Source: Aureimonas sp. AU22
GTDB lineage: Bacteria > Pseudomonadota > Alphaproteobacteria > Rhizobiales > Rhizobiaceae
Direction: 5' to 3'
Length of the DNA stretch: 61,266 nt
NCBI RefSeq assembly: GCF_001463745.1
Contig: NZ_BBWJ01000025.1
Span: forward strand, 1 to 61,266
Each line of letters opens with the position of its first letter. The first letter of the stretch is position 1. A program made the translations under genes and the position numbers. The notes under the pieces were generated by a model. That model worked only from the letters and a program-made list of their open reading frames with translations, did not search any database and had not been told where the DNA came from. Below, in pieces: positions 44,560 to 52,509 of this stretch.

Positions 44560-46023
44560 ATGACGAACGAACCCCAGCCCACTGCCGACCTCGTCATCCG
44601 CGGCGGCACGATCGCCGGCGAGACGGGTACGCTGGACGCGGCACTCGCCGTCCGCGACGGCGTGATCATCGCCGTCGGCATGCCCGACGCCATGCCGCCG
44701 GCTCGCGAGACCCTCGATGCCACCGGCCTGCATCTCCTGCCGGGCGCGATCGACGCGCATGTCCATTTCCGCGAGCCCGGCTACACGCACAAGGAGGACT
44801 GGGGCACCGGCACGGCGGCGGCCGCCATGGGCGGCGTCACCACGGTCTTCGAGATGCCCAACACCAACCCGCCGACGGGCACTCGGGAGGCCCTCGCGCT
44901 GAAGCTGAAGGCGGCCGAGAAGGCGCATGTCGATTTCGGCATCTACGGCCTTCTCGCCGAGGACAATATCGACCAGCTCGAAGCCCTGATCGAAGGGGGT
45001 GTCGCCGCCTTCAAGTGCTTCATGGGCAACACGTTCGGCAACCTGCCCTCGCCCTCCACCGGCGCGATGCTCGAAGGGTTCGAGATCCTCGCCAGGCACG
45101 GGCTGCGCTGCTCGCTCCATGCCGAGACGGCCTCGATCATGGCCTGGCGCCAGCGCAAGCTCGCGGCCGCCGGACGCCACGATCCGCTCGCCCATCTCGC
45201 CTCGCGCCCGGCGGTGGTGGCGACGGAGGCGGTGGCCCGCGCCGCGATCCTCGCCGAATGGACCGGCGCGCGCATCCACATCCTCCATATCTCGTCGGCC
45301 GACGAACTGCGCCCGCTTCGCGAGGCGAAGGCGAGGGGCGTCGACATCACCGGCGAGACCTGCCCGCACTACCTCCTGTTCGACGAGAACGCCTACGAGA
45401 TGCTGGGCTCGATCATCCGCGTCAATCCGCCGGTGCGCGAGCGCCATCACCAGGCAGCGCTCTGGGAGGCTCTCCAGGACGGCACGATCGACATGATCGC
45501 CACCGACCACGCGCCCCACGACCCCGCCGAAAAGCGCCGCGACGACATCTGGACCGCCGATTGCGGCTTTCCCGGCGTCGAGACGCAGATGCAGCTGATG
45601 CTGACCGCCGTCAACGAAGGGCGCTTCACGCTCGCCGACTACGTGCGCATGTCGGCCGCCGCCCCGGCGCGCGCCTTCGGCCTCTTCCCGCGCAAGGGCT
45701 CGCTCACGGTGGGCGCCGACGCCGACATCGCCTTCGTGGATATGAAGCGGCGCCACGTGATCCGCGCGGCGGAGCTCCATTCGCGCGGCAAGATCACGCC
45801 GTTCGAGGGCATGGAGACGGTGGGCCTGCCCATCCACACCATGGTGCGCGGGCGCTTTGCCATGCGCGACCGGACGCTCGTCACCGACACCGCCGGCTGG
45901 GGTCGCTCGGTGCGCCGGGTGCAGGCGATGCCGACGCCCCGACCGCGAAACCTAGACCAGACGATGGAGGCCGTGCTCCGCCCGCCGACACCGGCTTCGG
46001 CGCGACCGCGCGCCGCGGCGTGA
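44560..46023 (+). CDS. Cyclic amidohydrolase (dihydroorotase/allantoinase/hydantoinase family)
   Basis: The product is 487 residues. A binuclear metal site is complete: His67/His69 in DAHVHFREPGYTHKED, carboxylated Lys152 in AAFKCFMGN, His187, His243 in ILHISS and Asp316 in ATDHAPH. It hydrolyses a cyclic imide or amide bond, as do dihydroorotase, allantoinase and hydantoinase. The neighbourhood of ureide hydrolases, SDR and AtzD-family enzyme makes allantoin, hydantoin or dihydropyrimidine-like rings more likely than pyrimidine biosynthesis. ATG at 44560 is used; the frame is open much further upstream without homology. Confidence 0.9.
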   Translation: MTNEPQPTADLVIRGGTIAGETGTLDAALAVRDGVIIAVGMPDAMPPARETLDATGLHLLPGAIDAHVHFREPGYTHKEDWGTGTAAAAMGGVTTVFEMPNTNPPTGTREALALKLKAAEKAHVDFGIYGLLAEDNIDQLEALIEGGVAAFKCFMGNTFGNLPSPSTGAMLEGFEILARHGLRCSLHAETASIMAWRQRKLAAAGRHDPLAHLASRPAVVATEAVARAAILAEWTGARIHILHISSADELRPLREAKARGVDITGETCPHYLLFDENAYEMLGSIIRVNPPVRERHHQAALWEALQDGTIDMIATDHAPHDPAEKRRDDIWTADCGFPGVETQMQLMLTAVNEGRFTLADYVRMSAAAPARAFGLFPRKGSLTVGADADIAFVDMKRRHVIRAAELHSRGKITPFEGMETVGLPIHTMVRGRFAMRDRTLVTDTAGWGRSVRRVQAMPTPRPRNLDQTMEAVLRPPTPASARPRAAA

Positions 46024-46038
46024 CATGAGGAGGAGGCC

Positions 46039-46908
46039 ATGCAGATGCTGAGCGTCAACGACACCGCGGGGGCCCGGCCCTTCGACCCCGACGCGCCGCC
46101 CTCGCCGGTGCCGCTCATTCAGTTCGACGGGGCGGCGCTCGCCTACGGGCGGGGCGGGACGGCGGTCCAGGCGCTGGCCGAGACCGACCTCAAGGTCTTC
46201 GCCGGCGACTTCGTGGCGCTGGTCGGTCCGTCCGGCTGCGGCAAGTCGACGATCCTGAAGCTCGTCGCCGGGCTGATCCGGGCGACCGCCGGCTACGTGT
46301 TCGTCGGCGGGCGCGAGGTCGGCGCCGAGGACGTGCGCATCGGCATGGCCTTCCAGAACCCGACGCTCCTGCCCTGGCTGACGATCCGCGACAACATCAT
46401 GCTGCCGCTCAAGATCGTTCCCGGCTTTCGCGAGCACTGGCGGAGCAAGCGCCGGGCTGAGTACCGCGAGAGGGCCGAGGCGCTGCTCGCCAAGGTCGGG
46501 CTCGCGGGCTTCGGCGACCGCTATCCCTGGCAGCTCTCGGGCGGCATGCAGCAGCGCGCCTCGCTCTGCCGTGCCTTGATCCACGAGCCGACCCTGCTTC
46601 TCCTCGACGAGCCCTTCGGCGCGCTCGACCAGTTCACCCGCGAGGAACTCTGGGAGATCCTCCAGTCGCTGTGGATGGAAACGCGCCCGACCGTCCTTCT
46701 CGTGACCCACGACCTGCGCGAGAGCGCGTTCCTCGCCAACCGCATCGTCGTCATGAGCGCGCGGCCCGGCCGCATCCTTGTCGACGAGCACGTGCCCTTC
46801 GCCCGCCCGCGCACGATCGACACCACGGCGGAGCCGGCTTTCGTGGCGCTCGGCCACCGCCTGCGCACCCTGATCGTCCAGGCGCGCACCGCCGCCAAGG
46901 AGGCCTGA
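46039..46908 (+). CDS. ABC transporter ATP-binding protein, SsuB/TauB-like
   Basis: The product is 289 residues. It has Walker A GPSGCGKST, Q-loop AFQNPTLLPWLTIRDNIMLP, signature LSGGMQQRASLCRA, Walker B LLLLDEPFGALDQ and the switch His in VTHDLRESAF. The ATG follows a strong AGGAGG. It energises the NMT1-type importer of the plus-strand block together with the permease encoded next. Confidence 0.94.
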   Translation: MQMLSVNDTAGARPFDPDAPPSPVPLIQFDGAALAYGRGGTAVQALAETDLKVFAGDFVALVGPSGCGKSTILKLVAGLIRATAGYVFVGGREVGAEDVRIGMAFQNPTLLPWLTIRDNIMLPLKIVPGFREHWRSKRRAEYRERAEALLAKVGLAGFGDRYPWQLSGGMQQRASLCRALIHEPTLLLLDEPFGALDQFTREELWEILQSLWMETRPTVLLVTHDLRESAFLANRIVVMSARPGRILVDEHVPFARPRTIDTTAEPAFVALGHRLRTLIVQARTAAKEA

Positions 46909-46911
46909 TCG

Positions 46912-47682
46912 ATGAGCCTGTCCCGCGAACGCTTCGGCTCGCTTCTCGTCATCCTCGGCTTCTTCGCGCTGTGGGAGGCCGCGTGCCTCGCCTTCGCGAT
47001 CAGCCCGCTCGTGCTGCCGCGCCCGAGCGAGATCGTGACGGTGCTCGTCACGCGCTGGCCCGCCCTCATGCCCCACGCGGTGCAGACGCTCTATACGACG
47101 CTCGTCGGCTTCGCGCTCGGGGTCTCGCTCGGCGTCGTCATCGGCATGGTGATCGGCTCCTCGCGCTTCGCCTACAAGGTGGCCTTTCCGCTGCTCGTCG
47201 GCTTCTCCTCGATCCCCAAGGTCGCGGTGGTGCCGATCTTGGTCCTCTGGTTCGGGGCGGGCACGGTGCCGGCGATCATCACCGCCATGATCATCTCGAT
47301 CTTCCCGGTGGTGGTGAACGTGGCGACGGGCCTTGCGACCACCGAGCCCGAGCTCGAGGACGTCCTGAAGACCTGGAAGGCGAGCCGCACCGACATCCTC
47401 TTCAACGTCGGCCTGCCCCGGACGATGCCCTACCTCTTCGCCTCGCTCAAAGTCGCGGTCACCCTCGCCTTCGTCGGCACGGTGATCGCCGAGACGGTGG
47501 CTTCCAACAAGGGCATCGGCAACATGATGCTGATCGCCTCGTCCAACTTCAACGTGCCGCTGGTCTTCGCCGGCCTCTTCATCCTCGCCGGTCTCGGGGT
47601 CGCGCTCTACGCCGCCTTCTCGCTGGTCGAGAAGCGCGTCACCGGCTGGGCCAACCGCAAGACCGAATTCGCCCTGGGCTGA
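46912..47682 (+). CDS. ABC transporter permease, SsuC/TauC-like
   Basis: The product is 256 residues, with membrane segments throughout and the coupling loop ATTEPELEDVLKTWKASR and FNVGLPRTMPYLFASLKVAV. The PRPSEIVTVLVTRWP motif near the N-terminus is typical of the nitrate/sulfonate/pyrimidine (NitT/TauT) family. It is in one operon with two binding proteins; the upstream ATPase gene ends 3 bp earlier. Confidence 0.93.
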   Translation: MSLSRERFGSLLVILGFFALWEAACLAFAISPLVLPRPSEIVTVLVTRWPALMPHAVQTLYTTLVGFALGVSLGVVIGMVIGSSRFAYKVAFPLLVGFSSIPKVAVVPILVLWFGAGTVPAIITAMIISIFPVVVNVATGLATTEPELEDVLKTWKASRTDILFNVGLPRTMPYLFASLKVAVTLAFVGTVIAETVASNKGIGNMMLIASSNFNVPLVFAGLFILAGLGVALYAAFSLVEKRVTGWANRKTEFALG

Positions 47683-47712
47683 CGGCCCGGCGCCCTTCGA
47701 AGGAACGAGATC

Positions 47713-48753
47713 ATGACCTGTCGACCGCTCGCCGGTGCCCTCGCCCTGGCCACCCTGTGGCTTGCCGCCACGCTTCCCGCCGCCGCCGCCGAGAAGGTGC
47801 CGATCCGCTTCACGCTGGACTGGGTTTACCAGGGCATCCACGGCCCCTTCCTCCTCGCCAAGGAGAAGGGCTATTTCGACGCCGAAGGGCTCGACGTCAC
47901 GATCGACCAAGGCGAGGGCTCGGCCGCCACCGTCACGCGCATCGCGTCGGGCACCTACGACGCCGGCTTCGGCGACATCAACGCCGTGATCCAGCAGGCG
48001 GCGAGCGCGCCGGACACCGCGCCCGTAATGGTCTACCAGGTCTACAACGCCGCGCCCTTCTCGGTACTCACCAAGGCCGACAGCGGCATCGCCGAGATCG
48101 CGGACCTTGCGGGCAAGACGGTCGGCGGTCCGGCCTCGGCCGCGGCGACCAAGCTTCTGCCGTTGCTTCTCAAGGCCAATGCGGTGGATCCTGCGAGCGT
48201 CGAGGTGCTCAACATGCAGGCGAACCTCCAGGAGCAGATGCTGCTGCGGGGTGAGGTCGCGGCATCTCTGGTCTTCAACGTCACGAGCTACGTCAATCTC
48301 CTGTCGCAGGGGCAGGACCCCGAGCGCGACTTCCACTGGATCGACTTTGCGGCCAACGGGCTCGACCTCTATTCCAACGGCGTCATGGTCTCCCGGCGCC
48401 TCGCCACCGAGAAGCCGGAGGCCGTGCGCGGTCTCGTGCGCGCCATCAATCGCGCGATGGTCGAGGTCGCGGCCGATCCGGCGCTCGGCGTCGCCGCGCT
48501 GACCGCGATCGAGCCGCTGGTGAATGCCGAGGCGGAAACGGCGCGCATGCGCTTCGCGCTGGCCCGCGTGATCGAGACCGAGGAGGCGAAGCGGCTGGGG
48601 CTCGGCGATCTCGACGACGCCCGCCTCGGACGCGCGATCGGCTCGATCGCGGAGGCCTACGGGCTCGAGCGCAGCCCGGCCCCGTCCGACGTCTTCGATC
48701 GCTCCTTCCTGCCGCCGCAGGCCGAGCGCATGCCCGGTGGCGCGTCGCAGTGA
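47713..48753 (+). CDS. NMT1/SsuA-type ABC transporter substrate-binding protein (copy 2)
   Basis: The product is 346 residues with a signal peptide ending AAAE. Its mature start (RFTLDWVYQGIHGPFLLAKEKGYF, then LDVTIDQGEGSAATVTRIASG) and GFGDINAVI repeat the motifs of the copy at 42709-43737; the two proteins look clearly paralogous but not identical. The GTG of the next gene overlaps its stop by 4 bp, so binding protein 2 and the amidohydrolase are translationally coupled, which hints that its ligand is that enzyme's substrate. Confidence 0.9.
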   Translation: MTCRPLAGALALATLWLAATLPAAAAEKVPIRFTLDWVYQGIHGPFLLAKEKGYFDAEGLDVTIDQGEGSAATVTRIASGTYDAGFGDINAVIQQAASAPDTAPVMVYQVYNAAPFSVLTKADSGIAEIADLAGKTVGGPASAAATKLLPLLLKANAVDPASVEVLNMQANLQEQMLLRGEVAASLVFNVTSYVNLLSQGQDPERDFHWIDFAANGLDLYSNGVMVSRRLATEKPEAVRGLVRAINRAMVEVAADPALGVAALTAIEPLVNAEAETARMRFALARVIETEEAKRLGLGDLDDARLGRAIGSIAEAYGLERSPAPSDVFDRSFLPPQAERMPGGASQ

Positions 48754-50192
48754 CCCGCACGAGCATCCCTTGCCTCGGCGCGCTTTGCGCCGAGGGTTTC
48801 GGCTCACGCGATCCCGTAACGCTGACCCTCGCGGATGGGCGGATCGCCTCGGTCGCGCCGGGCACGGCCGCTGACCCGACCCTTGCCATGCCGGTCCTCG
48901 TCAACGCGCACGACCACGCGCGGCCGGTACGGGCGAGTTCCTTCGGGGCGGCGGGCAAGCCGCTGGAACTCTGGCTGTCCACTCTCGCGCTGCTGCCGCC
49001 GATCGACCCCTATCTCGCGGCCGCCGCCTCGCTCGGGCGCAGCGCGCTCGGCGGCGCCGGCGTCGTGATGGTGCATCACACGCGCTTCCGATCCTTCGCC
49101 GCCGTGCCGGACGAAGCGGCCGCGACGGCCCGGGCCGCCCGCGACGTCGGCGTGCGCATCGGTTTCGCTGTCGCGCTTCGCGACCGCAACCCGCTGGTCT
49201 ACGGCCCGTCCGAAGCCGTTCTGAACGCGCTGCCGGGTGACGCGCGCGCCGAGATCGCCGCGCGCGTCTCGGCCCCCGCGCCGGACGTGCCCGCGCAGAT
49301 CCGCCTCGTCGACGAGGTCGATGCGGCGCTCGGCGAGGGCGTGCGTGCCCAGTACGGGCCGACTGGGCCGCAATGGTGCAGCGACGAACTGCTCGTCGCG
49401 GTGGCCGAGGCCTCGGGCCTCACCGGTCGGCGCGTCCACATGCATCTCCTGGAAACCCGCTATCAGCGCGAATGGGCCGACCGGCAGGATAAGCCCGGCG
49501 GGCTCGTGCGCTGGCTCGCCGACATCGGCCTCCTCTCGCCGCGCCTGACGCTCGCCCACTGCACCTATGCCCGGCCGGACGAGCTGGAGCTGATCGCGCA
49601 AAGTGGTGCGACGATCGCGGTCAACACGAGTTCCAACCTCCAGATCCGCTCCGGCATCGCTCCCCTCGCCGCGATGCGCCGGGCGGGCTGCCGCGTGGCG
49701 CTCGGTCTCGACGGGCTCGGTCTCGACGAGGACGACGACGCGTTGCGCGAGATGCGGCTGGCCCATCTCCTCCATCGCGGCTGGGGTTTCTCGCACGAGT
49801 TCGGCGATGCCGACATCCTGGCGATGGCGACGCGCAATGGACGGCCCGCGGTGCTCGGCGAGGAGGAGGGCGGGCGTATCGCGAGCGGCGAGCCAGCCGA
49901 TCTCCTCCTCCTCGACATGGACCGGCTGGACGAGGACCGCCTGCCGATCACGCCGGAGCCCGGCGGCCTCCTTCTGGCGCGCGGCACCCGGCACCACATC
50001 GCCGAGGTGATCGTCGGCGGACGCAGCATCGCCAAGGGCGGCCGCCTCGCCGGCATCGACCACGAGGCGCTCACCCGCGAGCTTCTGGCCGAGGTGCGCC
50101 ACGGCATGGTCGCCTCCGGCCGCCTTGCCGCGGCGCTGCCGCATCTGGAAGCCGCGATGCGCGATCATTTCCATGGCCCCGCCTGCTGCTGA
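48750..50192 (+). CDS. Amidohydrolase family protein (aminohydrolase/deaminase type)
   Basis: The product is 480 residues. Metal ligands are seen as His54/His56 (NAHDHARP), His230/His232 (VHMHLLET), His270 (LAHCTYARPDE) and Asp321 (LGLDGLGLDEDDD), a mononuclear aminohydrolase pattern as in cytosine deaminase, guanine deaminase and triazine hydrolases. It starts inside the binding-protein stop (4 bp overlap) and ends 21 bp before the AtzD-family gene. A ring deaminase that turns an amino-substituted triazine or pyrimidine into cyanuric acid or barbiturate is attractive but unproven; I do not recognise a closer match. Confidence 0.85.
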   Translation: MTRTSIPCLGALCAEGFGSRDPVTLTLADGRIASVAPGTAADPTLAMPVLVNAHDHARPVRASSFGAAGKPLELWLSTLALLPPIDPYLAAAASLGRSALGGAGVVMVHHTRFRSFAAVPDEAAATARAARDVGVRIGFAVALRDRNPLVYGPSEAVLNALPGDARAEIAARVSAPAPDVPAQIRLVDEVDAALGEGVRAQYGPTGPQWCSDELLVAVAEASGLTGRRVHMHLLETRYQREWADRQDKPGGLVRWLADIGLLSPRLTLAHCTYARPDELELIAQSGATIAVNTSSNLQIRSGIAPLAAMRRAGCRVALGLDGLGLDEDDDALREMRLAHLLHRGWGFSHEFGDADILAMATRNGRPAVLGEEEGGRIASGEPADLLLLDMDRLDEDRLPITPEPGGLLLARGTRHHIAEVIVGGRSIAKGGRLAGIDHEALTRELLAEVRHGMVASGRLAAALPHLEAAMRDHFHGPACC

Positions 50193-50213
50193 CCCCCTAA
50201 GGAGCATCCCTTC

Positions 50214-51308
50214 GTGTCGCCCTCCTGCCCTTCGACGCGCCTCCACCGCGTTCCCGCCGCAGCGCCCGACGACGTGTCGGGCTTGGAGCATCTCGTCGCC
50301 AGCGGCGCGCTCGATCCCGCCGGCATTCTCGCCATTCTCGGCAAGACCGAGGGCAACGGCTGCGTCAACGACTTCACGCGGGGCTTTGCCACCCGCGCGC
50401 TCGCCGACTTCCTGGCCGGCCATGTCGGCCGGGAGCGGGCGGCCGGCGTCGTGCTGGTCATGTCGGGCGGCACGGAAGGCGCGCTCGGCCCGCACTGGCT
50501 CGTGTTCGAGCGGGTCGGGGACGGGGAGGGGCCGGCGTATCCGGACGGCTCGCTCGCGATCGGCACCGCCGTCACCCGCGATCTCCTGCCCGAGGAGATC
50601 GGTCGCGGCGCGCAGATGGAGGTTGTGCGGGCAGGCGTCGGGGAAGCCATGGCGGCGGCCGGCATCGCCGGCGCGGAGGACGTTCACTTCGTTCAGATCA
50701 AGTGCCCGCTCCTCACCTCGGCCCGCATCGCGGAGGCTGCGGCGCGCGGCGAGAGCTGCGCCGTGTCCGACACGCTGAAGTCGATGGGCCTGTCGCGCGG
50801 GGCGAGCGCGCTCGGCATCGCGCTGGCGCTCGGGGAACTCGATGCCGCCGACGTGCCGGACAGCGCCATCGGCCGCGACATGACGCTGTTCTCCGGCCGC
50901 GCCAGCACCTCGGCCGGCATCGAGCTGATGGGCCACGAGATCCTCGTGCTCGGCATGAGCCGGAACTGGCGTGGGCCGCTCGCGGTGGCGCATGCGGTGA
51001 TGCGCGATGCGATCGACGCGGCCGCCGTGCACGCCTGCCTCGACGGGCTCGGCGTGCCCGCCGGCGCCCGCTTCGAGGCGCTCCTCGCCAAGGCCGAGGC
51101 CTCGCGCACCGGCCTCGTGCGCGGCGTCCGGCACACGATGAACGACGACAGCGACATCTCGGCGACGCGCCATGCGCGCGCCTTCGTCGGGGGCGTGCTG
51201 GCCGGGCTCACCGGCACGACGGAACTTTTCGTCTCGGGCGGCGCCGAGCACCAGGGGCCGGACGGCGGCGGGCCGGTCGCCGTAATCGCGCGCCGCACCG
51301 CGCCGTGA
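50214..51308 (+). CDS. atzD: Cyanuric acid hydrolase / barbiturase family enzyme
   Basis: The product is 364 residues, family length. The three pseudo-symmetric repeats carry the known signature blocks: GKTEGNGCVNDFTRG (Lys44), VMSGGTEGALGPHW (Ser84), VQIKCPLLTSARI (Lys163), SRGASALGIALALGE, FSGRASTSAGIEL (Ser231/Ser233), LAKAEAS (Lys293) and FVSGGAEHQGPDGGGPVAVI (Ser341). The three Ser-Lys pairs fit the fold seen in AtzD. The enzyme opens the s-triazine ring of cyanuric acid to carboxybiuret, which decarboxylates to biuret; barbiturase relatives open barbituric acid. The presence of biuH and atzF nearby favours cyanuric acid. GTG start with AAGGAG 9 bp before it. Confidence 0.92.
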   Translation: MSPSCPSTRLHRVPAAAPDDVSGLEHLVASGALDPAGILAILGKTEGNGCVNDFTRGFATRALADFLAGHVGRERAAGVVLVMSGGTEGALGPHWLVFERVGDGEGPAYPDGSLAIGTAVTRDLLPEEIGRGAQMEVVRAGVGEAMAAAGIAGAEDVHFVQIKCPLLTSARIAEAAARGESCAVSDTLKSMGLSRGASALGIALALGELDAADVPDSAIGRDMTLFSGRASTSAGIELMGHEILVLGMSRNWRGPLAVAHAVMRDAIDAAAVHACLDGLGVPAGARFEALLAKAEASRTGLVRGVRHTMNDDSDISATRHARAFVGGVLAGLTGTTELFVSGGAEHQGPDGGGPVAVIARRTAP

Positions 51309-51334
51309 ACGCTGGCGTCTTCAGTCCCGGGCGG

Positions 51335-51913
51335 TCACAGCCATTTCGGCACGTCGATCCGCTCGAACCGCCGGAGCCCGTCGACCAGCGCCGCCGGATC
51401 GGCGTCCACGACGATGGAATGGCGGTGCGCGGCCGGCAGGAATCGCTCCACCACCATGTGGTCGATGAAGCCGAGGAAGGCCTGGAAGAAGCCGCGCGTA
51501 TCGAGCAGCCCCGCCGGCTTGTCGATCTCGGACAGCTGGTTCATCGTCCAGACCTCGAGGAACTCCTCCAGGGTGCCGATGCCGCCGGGCAGGGCGATGA
51601 AGGCGTCCGCGAGCGCCGCCATGCGCTCCTTGCGCGCGCGCAAGGTCGGCATGACCTCGAGGTCGCTCAAGGCGGCATGGGCGTGGCCGCGGCCGTGCAG
51701 GCGTTCGGTGATCACGCCGTGGACGCGTCCGCCCTCGGCGAGCGCGGCGTCGGCGAGGTGGCCCATCAGCCCCTTGTGCGTGCCGCCGTAGACGATGCCG
51801 ATGCCCTCCAGGGCCAGCGTCCGGCCGAGCGCCTTCGCGCCTTCGGCATAGGCCTCGTGTCCGCCTGCGTTCGATCCGCAGAAGATGGCGATCGTTCCGA
51901 TCCGGCGCGACAT
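51335..51913 (-). CDS. LOG-family TIGR00730 Rossmann-fold protein
   Basis: The product is 192 residues from the ATG at 51913, which has AAAGGA in front. It has the motif PGGIGTLEEF near residue 100, which with the Arg/Lys-rich TLRARKERM marks the LOG family (cytokinin riboside 5'-monophosphate phosphoribohydrolase). The family releases free bases from nucleotides such as AMP-type cytokinin nucleotides. It is divergent from the DUF3830 gene and convergent with atzD. Whether the family activity, release of a nucleobase, ties in with the pyrimidine-ring genes nearby is an open question. Confidence 0.9.
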   Translation of the reverse strand: MSRRIGTIAIFCGSNAGGHEAYAEGAKALGRTLALEGIGIVYGGTHKGLMGHLADAALAEGGRVHGVITERLHGRGHAHAALSDLEVMPTLRARKERMAALADAFIALPGGIGTLEEFLEVWTMNQLSEIDKPAGLLDTRGFFQAFLGFIDHMVVERFLPAAHRHSIVVDADPAALVDGLRRFERIDVPKWL

Positions 51914-51978
51914 GGGCTCGTATCCTTTCCGTGATCCAGAACCCGGCACCCATCCGGCCTGTCAGGAGTCGCCCCTAC

Positions 51979-52398
51979 ATGACCGAAATCCTCGTCGAGA
52001 TCGACAGCGAGATCTTCCCCGCGCGTTTCGAGCGCGAGGCGGCGCCCCGCACCGTCGCGGCGGTGGAGGCGATCCTTCCCTATGCCGAACGGATCATCCA
52101 CGTGCGCTGGTCGGGCGAGGCCTGCTGGATCCCGCTCGGTGAGCGCGACTTCGGTCTTGGATACGAGAACGCGACCAGCCACCCCGCGCCCGGCCAGATG
52201 ATCCTCTATCCCGGCGGCGTCTCGGAAACCGAGATCCTCCTCGCCTATGGTCCCGTCGCCTTCGCCTCCAAGGCCGGCCCCCTGGCGGGCAATCATTTCC
52301 TGACGATCACCGACCGTCTGGACGTCCTCGCAGACCTTGGGCGCGGCACGCTCTGGACCGGCGCCAAGGCGATCCGTCTGCGCCGGCCCGTGGCGTGA
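51979..52398 (+). CDS. DUF3830 family protein (cyclophilin-like fold)
   Basis: The product is 139 residues starting MTEILVEIDSEIFPARFERE; an AGGAG at 51965-51969 supports the ATG at 51979 over an in-frame upstream one. The WIPLGERDFGLGYENATSHPAPGQMILYPGG segment is typical of DUF3830, which has a cyclophilin-like beta-barrel fold but no known catalytic role. It lies between the LOG gene and rutR, 111 bp before rutR, and so may act in the pyrimidine/ureide pathway; this is a guess from context. Confidence 0.8.
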   Translation: MTEILVEIDSEIFPARFEREAAPRTVAAVEAILPYAERIIHVRWSGEACWIPLGERDFGLGYENATSHPAPGQMILYPGGVSETEILLAYGPVAFASKAGPLAGNHFLTITDRLDVLADLGRGTLWTGAKAIRLRRPVA

Positions 52399-52509
52399 GG
52401 GGCCGACGCGCCCCGGACCGCGGCGCCGGATGGTCGGACCGCGAGCCATTGCGTCGGCGACGCCAGCCGTCCTAGGACGTCGCGACACACCGACGAGCGG
52501 GGATCGCAT

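Noticed and set aside
52431-52441. GGTCGGACC-like element before rutR as a second RutR box
   Set aside because: The centre is not palindromic and it lacks the TTGACCA/TGGTCAA arms.
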